From the NCBI GenBank assembly GCA_032622095.1, contig CP136066.1:202762978-202826977 (forward strand): DNA of 64,000 bases, in the 5' to 3' direction. This document shows positions 57,981 to 64,000 of the stretch, one piece after another. Every line of letters begins with the position of its first letter. Position 1 is the stretch's first letter. The position numbers were made by a program, and so were the translations under genes. The DNA is from Siphonodentalium dalli (taxonomy: Eukaryota > Mollusca > Scaphopoda > Gadilida > Siphonodentaliidae). The notes under the pieces were generated by a model. The model saw only the letters and a program-made list of their open reading frames with translations, had not been told where the DNA came from and did no database searches.

Positions 57981-58154
57981 GCTTTGAACGAGATTGCATG
58001 CCCATATCACCATGTCACCCTATCCAACGTAGACTTTGAAGCATTGGACCTAGAACAAATTGTTGACAAGCGTTTTGCGTCATTTAGTCGGGCAGAATCT
58101 GAGCAACAACATATCCAAAATCCGCTTAAATCCGCTATGGGGAAAATTTTCTAG
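57981..58154 (+). pseudogene. Possible coding relic, unknown family
   Basis: A 57-codon frame ends at TAG 58152-58154. Its composition is unusually protein-like for this window: NVDFEALDLEQIVDKRFASF then SRAESEQ. No domain is recognised. A diverged copy (CTCTACCATGTAATGAGGTT, CCATCCAACATAGACTCG, GTCGGAGCAACAC) lies at about 58288-58430 without the same open frame. That suggests a fragment of a transposable-element protein rather than a host exon. Confidence 0.25.
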
Positions 58155-58737
58155 AACATTTTGAAAAAAAAATCCTATTTGTGGTTTTTATGTATAATTT
58201 GTCGTTCCTTATGAAATATACACTTGAATGACATTTTAATTAAAGTTAGACAGATGACAGGAACATGTAACTATAGCTACAGAAGGCAATGACGAGTCTC
58301 TACCATGTAATGAGGTTTGAACGATAGCATCATATGTCACCCCATCCAACATAGACTCGTAAAGATTCGAGGAATCTACCAGATTGTTACCCTTACAGAG
58401 CAGGTCGGAGCAACACAAACCAATTTAAATTCAGCTTCTTCCCCAAAGAACTATCATCAAATGGAGCCAGGAGTTACTCCCCTCGGCGTGGGACAATGTG
58501 CGGGACAATGCACGAACAACTAATGAAAATGACCAACCCAAGAAATTAACCAGCAAAGCTGTTTTATCATGCATTGTACGGTCACCCAACTCACACTGTA
58601 AATAGTCACTTCACTATCAATCTGCATATGCACAACCCTTAGCAATAATGTTAATCGGGTGATGCTGAGTATTACTCAGATTCAGATTCTGAACTGAAAC
58701 AATTGCAATATACCAAACGATTAATTTTATATTTCAG

Positions 58738-58886
58738 GGCGGTATAATCTGCGAGTGACCGATAAGCAATATCGTAACTTCACCATAGAATGGGACGACT
58801 TCAAACCAGAAAACTACTCCTACGAATACAGTATTATATATACAACATCATACACGACAGAAATAACGGAATCAATCACGACAGAG
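58738..58886 (+). CDS. Exon: first half of a fibronectin type III domain (partial gene)
   Basis: Internal exon of an extracellular or receptor-type protein. The acceptor is TTTTATATTTCAG|GG at 58737/58738, with a pyrimidine-rich lead. The donor is GAG|GTATGT at 58886/58887. It is 149 bases, entered in phase 1 and left in phase 0. The translation includes YNLRVTDKQYR, FTIEWDDF and YEYSIIYTT. The order N-L-x-V, an isoleucine-x-tryptophan core strand, then Y-x-(I/V)-x-Y matches strands A to C of an FN3 domain, which mediates protein binding in adhesion molecules, receptors and matrix proteins. A phase-1 intron at the domain start and a second intron inside the domain are common in FN3 genes. The remaining strands should lie on a downstream exon, which I could not find in this window. 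It may share a gene with the cysteine-rich exon at 4.9 kb, but this is unproven. Confidence 0.6.
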
Positions 58887-59482
58887 GTATGTTATGTGTG
58901 CGCTCTCACACATGCCAATGTGCATGTTAGTGTGTTGGATTAAACGGGTCCCGTTTTACCAACTTGGGGATGTTCAATTTGCACCCCTCCCCCGGGTTGG
59001 AATTATTCAACTGGTAGCCCAAGATATCCAACTCTTGTAAACTCACACTCCCCTCATGAAGTAAGCTTGGAAATTGGTGTCGGATATCAGTCCAAACGTC
59101 AGTCTCTTTAAAAAGACGACGATAATCCTAACGGATGTACGTCTCTAGATGTGTCCACTAAATTTCATTTCTACAACGACGCGGAATTCCCAACATGACG
59201 TAATAAACCGTTTCCAAATATGGAGTGCATTCCTGGCGTAGTAAATCTTTGTGAGATCCATAGTAGTTAGTAATAGTTATAAATACAACTAGATGGGAAA
59301 GAATAATCAGTCATGGATACCGTTGGCTGATAATAAACTTTGAACTTATTATCTGAACAACTAATAGTTAGAAGTACTTGCCAACATTCTTTGCTGCCCG
59401 TGGCAACTGCAGTTCGTGCATGTGGGTGGACCCCTGTTCTGTCATTAAGTGCCTTTTTTGGGAGTCTAGGTAACTTCCCAAG
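58887..59482. other. Presumed intron; fragment of the TTGGAAATTTCCAAC repeat
   Basis: 58965-59045 (GGGTTGGAATTATTCAACTG, ATATCCAACTCTTG) is a minus-orientation fragment of that dispersed repeat. GAACTTATTATCTGAACA at 59342 is half of the tiny MITE seen at 60739. Confidence 0.5.
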
Positions 59483-59530
59483 TTAACCCTTTCATGACTG
59501 GAGCTTCCTGAATTTTTTTGAAAACCCTGT

Positions 59531-59599
59531 GCCAATGCATTCTCTTATATATTCGAGTAGCCCATAGGGCGCCTCGCATATATAAGAGAATGCATTGGT
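59531..59599. repeat. 69-bp hairpin module H11
   Basis: The centre is changed to GAGTAGCCCATAGGGCGCCTC but the arms are intact. Confidence 0.85.
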
Positions 59600-59626
59600 C
59601 TAACAATACTTACCTTGATCTTGTAA

Positions 59627-59698
59627 GCCAGTGCTTTCTCTTACATATGCGAGGCTCGATCCTATGACAGACTCGCATATAATATATAATGCACTGAC
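59627..59698. repeat. 69-bp hairpin module H12 (diverged)
   Basis: Arms GCCAGTGCTTTCTCTTACAT and ATATAATATATAATGCACTG are weakly paired; the CTCGATCCTATGACAGACTC centre is altered. Confidence 0.7.
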
Positions 59699-59963
59699 AC
59701 AGGGTCATTAATGCTGCACAGGACAGCTCCCGTCATCATAGGGTTAAATAGTTGTTCACGATTAAAAAAGTTTCAATAAGATCACAACTGAATCGTCCGT
59801 ACTTTGTGGACATCAAATTTAGCCCGACCATACGTTCGCGGCAACTTATTTGTGGAATCATCTGTGTTGCCATGCGTTGTATTCGTTCCAGTTTCACAAC
59901 TTATTTGTGAAATCATCTGTGTTTCCATGCGTTGTATTCGTTCCAGTTTCACACTTTGATGTT

Positions 59964-60413
59964 TTAAAGGTTCTCAATCCGAATTTACGTCGCAAATGAC
60001 TATTTCCTTGGCTTCGGGGGTGAACAATATTTGATTCGAGTCTAGGAACCCACCCATCAAAGCTCAGAGTGATCATATATCGATGTTTGAAATAAATTAT
60101 ATTAATTTTATGTGGCCCAGTAAACAGTCGACGAAAGGAATTTCTCTGGTCAAACTGCGGATGAAGATGGATAACTCTAAAATCAAGTGGCTTTTTTTGT
60201 GTCAGATATTTGACAAACCGGCAAAACTTCGTTGACCAAAATGTTGATAAATATCATGTTTTGGACAATTTTATACTATAGTTGACTCTGGTTAATAATA
60301 TTTTTCGGTAATTAATCGATTCTGATAACTGAAGCGGCATTTACAAAAATGGTGCTGTTGCTGGAATCTGATGACATGGAGACCATCGATTCGGATTGAG
60401 TACCTTTAAATGC
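59964..60413 (+). mobile_element. AGGTACTC MITE, complete copy
   Basis: Ends TTTTAAAGGTTCTCAATCCG and CGGATTGAGTACCTTTAAA, with internal GGGGGTGAACAATATTTGAT and CGAGTCTAGGAACCCACCC. The layout agrees with the 5.3-kb copy (GGTAATTAATCGATTCTGAT near the right end). Confidence 0.8.
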
Positions 60414-60483
60414 GGGTCCCATATAGTATTTCAAGATTCCGACATACACCGCATTGCCACAGTAAACCATGGTATACCATGTA

Positions 60484-60652
60484 TGTACCAAGGTTGTACC
60501 AAGGTTGTAGCCAGGTTGTACCAAGATTGTACCCAGGTTGTACCAAGGTTGTACCAATGTAGTACCCAAATTGTACCCAGGTTGTACCCAGGTTGTACCA
60601 AGGTTTTACCCAGATTGTACCCAGGTTGTATCATGGTTGTAACAAGGTATAA
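60484..60652 (+). repeat. 11-bp minisatellite (TTGTACCAAGG)
   Basis: About 15 units alternate TTGTACCAAGG and TTGTACCCAGG with a few TTTTACC and TTGTATC variants. Frames on both strands are repeat products. Confidence 0.85.
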
Positions 60653-60738
60653 CACTGTTTATCTTGCATTGTGTGTCATTCAGAAGAATTATGGCACAAC
60701 AGAGTGGGTAGCTGGAGTAGAGATGCATGGCATGATCT

Positions 60739-60811
60739 AGGAAATGTTTAGATAATAAGTTCAACAAACAAACTATGTTCGTTTGTTGAACTTATTATCT
60801 GAACATTTCCT
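60739..60811. mobile_element. Tiny foldback MITE, 73 bp
   Basis: AGGAAATGTTTAGATAATAA and GTTCAACAAAC are mirrored by GTTTGTTGAACTTATTATCT and GAACATTTCCT. Arms of about 34 bp leave only a few unpaired bases. Confidence 0.85.
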
Positions 60812-60887
60812 CATCAATGAGTATTTAGTAAAGAAAGAGTTAACCCTTTCATGACGGGAGCTTCCAGAAATATTGCGAAAACCCTGT

Positions 60888-60942
60888 ACCAATGCATTCT
60901 CTTATATATGCGAGTCGGCCATATATAAGAGAATGCATTGGC
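60888..60942. repeat. Hairpin module H13 (central deletion)
   Basis: Arms remain, but about 14 bp around the centre are lost (GAGTCGGCCATATATAAG). Confidence 0.8.
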
Positions 60943-61159
60943 CTAACAAATTTGATATTATTTTTTATAGTTGTTAAAGTATGTAAGAAAAAAAGAAAAC
61001 AATGATAATTTTTTTTTAAAGATGTAAGAAAAAATGATAAAAAATAATAAAATTGTTAAAAAATATAAGAAAAAATGATAAAAATTGTTATAGAATGTAA
61101 GAAAAGATGATAAACAATTATTAAAGAATGTAAGAAAAAAATTAACAAAAAAATGTTAG

Positions 61160-61228
61160 GCCGATGCATTCTCTTATATATGCGAGGCGACCTATGGTCG
61201 ACTCGCATATATAAGAGAATGCATTGGC
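61160..61228. repeat. 69-bp hairpin module H14
   Basis: One arm change (GCCGATGCATT). The outer side reads ATAGTG instead of ACAGGG. Confidence 0.9.
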
Positions 61229-61509
61229 ATAGTGTCTTTTTATATGAAACAATCGTGGCAGTTTTTACCATCGTTAACCGATTGTATACCGAGTATACAC
61301 CCACCCCTGATCAACTGGTCTTGCTAGTCTACTATGATGTTGGCGGGTCCTGCTGAATTGCAATGATTCTGGTAGAGAAAACCGATTTCGTTACGAAAAA
61401 GTGCCGTTAGTTTTTATAAAGTTGTCATGTTCGCATTGTTTGGCTACTCCGAGGGATTTGAGAAAAATCCAGTGTCTGTCTGATGCATTCAAGAACGTAT
61501 ATATATATA

Positions 61510-62086
61510 TACTAGAAGGTGACCCGACTTCGTCCGGGTTTTGACCTTGAATTGTCCATTTTAAAGTTCAAGGTCAAGTGGGGTAACGATTTGACCAGTC
61601 CAAAACACTGCCCGGACAAAAGTACCCGACAAACGGTCCCGTCGAAATCCATCCGGTTTTACCTTGAATTGATCATTTTGAAGGTCAATGTCAGGTCGGG
61701 GTTACGATTTGACCCGTCCAAAACACTCAGTGGACAAAAGTAACCCTATGTATAAAATTTCTTCGAAATCCCATCAAAATTGGCGATTTGACCTTGAATT
61801 GACCCGATTTCAAGGTCAAGGTCACGTCGCACGGGCAAATGAATATGCTTATGGGAATCCCCATACGAAGGTACCCCCACATACCAAGTTTCATCGAAAT
61901 CCCGTGATATTCGGCCGTTTGACCTTGAAATGACCCGATTTCAAGGTCAAGGTCACGTCGCACGGACAAATTAATAGGCCCATGCCACCCCATGGCCGAA
62001 AATACTCCCACATACCAAGTTTCATCGAAATCGGCTCGGCCGTTTTCGAGTTCATCGCGAACACACACACACACACCCACCCCCAC

Positions 62087-62129
<43 letters not shown>

Positions 62130-62133
62130 GATC
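61510..62133 (+). repeat. Dispersed repeat with TTTGACCTTGAA subrepeats and (CA)n end
   Basis: It starts TAGAAGGTGACCCGACTTCG and holds four subunits of about 115-130 bp, each with TGACCTTGAATTG or TACCTTGAATTG and AAGGTCAAGGTCA-like segments; three also have TTC(A/T)TCGAAATC. It ends CGGCCGTTTTCGAGTTCATC, GCGAACACACACAC and a long CA run. This ending is familiar from widespread marine-invertebrate repeats. I cannot assign it to a transposon class. Confidence 0.75.
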
Positions 62134-62357
62134 TTCCAAAAATATATAATAGATATATTTATTTTTTTTTAATTGAATAATGGTGCGCTGGAATCTGCAA
62201 CAACTTATACAATCAGTATTTAAATATTTCGCAATATATATGGAGGTTTTTTAATGTTTGATACACATAACGGCTGTTAGCGAGAGAAATAACCACTTCA
62301 TTCCTGGATCCCTTCCTCACAACCATCAGCCTCAGTCAGGTGTCGCGACCAATATAT

Positions 62358-62515
62358 ACACAGAACGACACGATTTGTAAATGGGTTTGTCGATACGGCA
62401 CGAGTGATGTCGCGGAAGGATAGAACGAGAGGCGCTTGCGCCTCGAGTTCTATCCCTCCGCAACAGCACGAGTGCCGTATCGACAAACCCATTTACACAT
62501 CGTGTCGTTCTGTGT
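62358..62515. mobile_element. 158-bp near-perfect palindrome
   Basis: Two 79-bp arms meet at GAGGCGCTTGCGCCTC with no gaps. By hand count about 70 of 79 positions pair. Outer ends are ACACAGAACGACACGAT and ATCGTGTCGTTCTGTGT. It is GC-rich inside AT-rich flanks. It could be a foldback MITE or its terminal part; no target duplication is evident. Confidence 0.85.
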
Positions 62516-62951
62516 TTATTACACGATTCACGTCCTAGAATCCGTGCATTAAAAATACATGATTAGAATGTTTATTTAGGCTCATACAGGGCGTGTTTGT
62601 CATGTGTGATGATTCTTTTATTTAAATAGTTCCAGTTTCATGGTTGATGCGAACATCATGTACGTCATTTTACGTCAACGAGATGTGTATGGAACGTACG
62701 TTCCATACGGATTTGTGAATATGGAACAGCAATAACACTGTACTTCTAGGAACAAGCGTGTACTAAATAACGATACTTAACATTATAAGTTTGCCCTGAC
62801 AGTATCATAGCACATTCAAGTTAGCAGGACAACTTGACCAGGGGTGGTACCATATAATATATACCACGGTTGTCCCTTGGTGTCACCACGGTGCTTTTTT
62901 CATATGGTCGGAATCCGATGATCAAAATTGTATGCGTTTTGCTCTGAATTT

Positions 62952-63364
62952 GTTTACAACAGTAACTTTATTTGAAGATATAATACAGGTGTGTATAATG
63001 TCGTATTGATCGTGCTAATCACATCTTCGGAGATATTAAGTAACAGGATCTGAGCGCGAGGTTTGTCCCCTCAGCTGTAGCTATTCATCAGGGTGCATTG
63101 TCAACTGCACAGTGCACTGCTATACCCAAAGTGTATCCGACATGAACTGCATAGCTGCTGTGTTATGACGGCAGAGCGGGTAAACCCCGCAGTGGATTAA
63201 GGGCGTCACCACTTGATCCGATTGAAGTGATCTGGTTATTTGATACTATACTCCGAGTATAAGACTACCGACTGGGGAAGGTACCAAGAGTGCTTCTTGT
63301 TTACTAATCCCGCGGGCTGTGAAGGATGAGTGTATTATATGCACCAAATCGCCTAACCGTCATA
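62952..63364 (-). repeat. 410-bp dispersed repeat, minus copy (filled hAT site)
   Basis: Inverted partner of 17121-17529, about 45.8 kb away. It is interrupted at 63365 by the hAT-like element, and its last bases (GATATCACAC) resume at 63791. Confidence 0.85.
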
Positions 63365-63794
63365 CAGGGTCCGCGCTGAACCGAAATTTACTTTTGCCAA
63401 ATAATTTGCCAAATGAATTTTTTTTTTTGCCAAGTTAGCATTTACAAAAAACTATCCCGGATAGTATAATTTTATGTATGTTTGAAGGGTTGCTTCATCA
63501 GAAGGGCACATCACAGGAGGATTAGTAATCCCTCCAACCATCAGTACTAATGCTATGAGATTAACTGCATCTTAATAGAGGTGTTATCTTTCCCTAAACC
63601 TTATAAAACAACACTTATATAATTATGTTGTCATGGTTTCCTGAAAAGAATGGTAATGATTGACCAATATTTTGCTTGAGGAATTAAAAAGTGACTTGCC
63701 AAAACTTTTGCCAAATGAAAATATTTTATGCCAAATGTGAATAATTTTGCCATTGGCAAATTTGGCAAGTGGCAGCGCGAACCCTGTCGTGATA
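63357..63794. mobile_element. hAT-like MITE with imperfect 8-bp duplication
   Basis: A 422-bp element (63365-63786) has inverted ends CAGGGTCCGCGCTG and CAGCGCGAACCCTG. The flanking 8-mers CCGTCATA and TCGTGATA match at six of eight positions. CAGGG-type ends with 8-bp duplications are the known hAT signature. The interior repeats TTTTGCCAAAT and is AT-rich without a transposase. The uninterrupted related repeat at 17.1 kb provides the empty site. Confidence 0.8.
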
Positions 63795-63799
63795 TCACA

Positions 63800-63900
63800 C
63801 TTATACTTACTATCGAGTGAACACTTATACTTACTATCGAGTGAACACTTATACTTACTATCGAGTGAACACTTATACTTACTATAGAGTGCACATTTAC
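63800..63900 (+). repeat. 24-bp minisatellite (CACTTATACTTACTATCGAG)
   Basis: About four units of CACTTATACTTACTATCGAG plus TGAA; the last has ATAGAG and TGCA. The 24-bp period gives an eight-residue repeating frame on the minus strand, not a gene. Confidence 0.85.
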
Positions 63901-64000
63901 TTTACTTTAAGAATATTTAAAGTATCTGAATAATATATACAAATACACATGGAATTGAGGCACAAGTTTTTACAACTTACACGCGGGTGTTACAGTGTAT

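Larger units (their letters stand above)
59483..59747. mobile_element. TTAA-flanked double-hairpin MITE, CATGACGGGAGC subfamily
   Basis: TTAA at 59483-59486 and 59744-59747 flank ends CCCTTTCATGACTGGAGC and GCTCCCGTCATCATAGGG. Hairpins H11 (59531-59599) and the diverged H12 (59627-59698) form the mirror pair with a short spacer. Its ends share only CCCTTT with the 0.5- and 29.6-kb elements. The exon at 58.7 kb lies just upstream. Confidence 0.85.
60840..61228. mobile_element. Double-hairpin element, CATGACGGGAGC subfamily, right end missing
   Basis: TTAACCCTTTCATGACGGGAGC-type left end, hairpin H13 (60888-60942, with a central deletion), a spacer expanded to about 215 bp of GTTAAAGAATGTAAGAAAAA-like repeats, then hairpin H14 (61160-61228). 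After H14 the expected GCTCCCGTCATGA end and TTAA are not found. Confidence 0.75.

Noticed and set aside
61727..62122. 131-codon minus-strand frame ending in Cys-Val repeats
   Set aside because: It translates the CA microsatellite and the GACCTTGAA subrepeats of a dispersed repeat.

Overview
The window looks like intergenic or intronic DNA from an animal nuclear genome, most likely a marine lophotrochozoan and probably a mollusc. The organism is an inference from repeat style: a tRNA-derived SINE ending in (AATC)n, repeats ending in GGACGGACGG runs, very many short inverted-repeat elements, and several long minisatellites. The sequence is AT-rich and full of homopolymers, microsatellites and TATA runs. 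There is no prokaryotic gene density, operon, rRNA, tRNA gene or CRISPR array. Nearly every open frame over 60 codons is chance or lies in a repeat.

Only two short stretches look like host protein-coding exons, both on the + strand. One at about 4.92-5.16 kb encodes a cysteine-rich IGFBP-like extracellular module and ends at a strong splice donor in phase 1. The other at 58738-58886 encodes the first half of a fibronectin type III domain, with a good acceptor (phase 1) and donor (phase 0). They could be exons of one modular extracellular or receptor gene with a very large repeat-filled intron, or of two genes; the sequence alone cannot decide. Two decayed reverse-transcriptase C-termini (7.5 kb and 22.4 kb, minus strand) mark non-LTR retrotransposons, and a possible coding relic lies at 57.98-58.15 kb.

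Layout. 0-16 kb: TTAA-flanked double-hairpin elements, a MITE with AGGTACTC ends, foldbacks, the first LINE relic, a 305-bp direct duplication, and dispersed repeats. 16-18 kb: two minisatellites and one copy of a 410-bp repeat whose inverted partner is at 63 kb. 18-24.8 kb: three copies of a roughly 1-kb TTAA-flanked transposon-like element, the second LINE relic, and a SINE with a perfect 13-bp target-site duplication. 25-34 kb: dispersed repeats, a 30-bp minisatellite and a second double-hairpin element. 35.6-36.95 kb: a 40-bp minisatellite. 38.9-40.3 kb: a second hairpin repeat family. 40.85-45.57 kb: a satellite of about 62 copies of 76 bp. 47-50 kb: a double-hairpin element beside a Mutator-like element with a 9-bp duplication, then a 50-bp minisatellite. 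51-57 kb: MITEs and more of the second hairpin family. 58.7 kb: the FN3 exon. 59-64 kb: further double-hairpin elements, a 158-bp palindrome and a hAT-like MITE.

The most distinctive feature is a 69-bp near-palindromic hairpin module present 14 times. It usually occurs as mirror-image pairs, and it sits inside elements with different terminal sequences. It behaves as an interchangeable internal part of several non-autonomous DNA elements.
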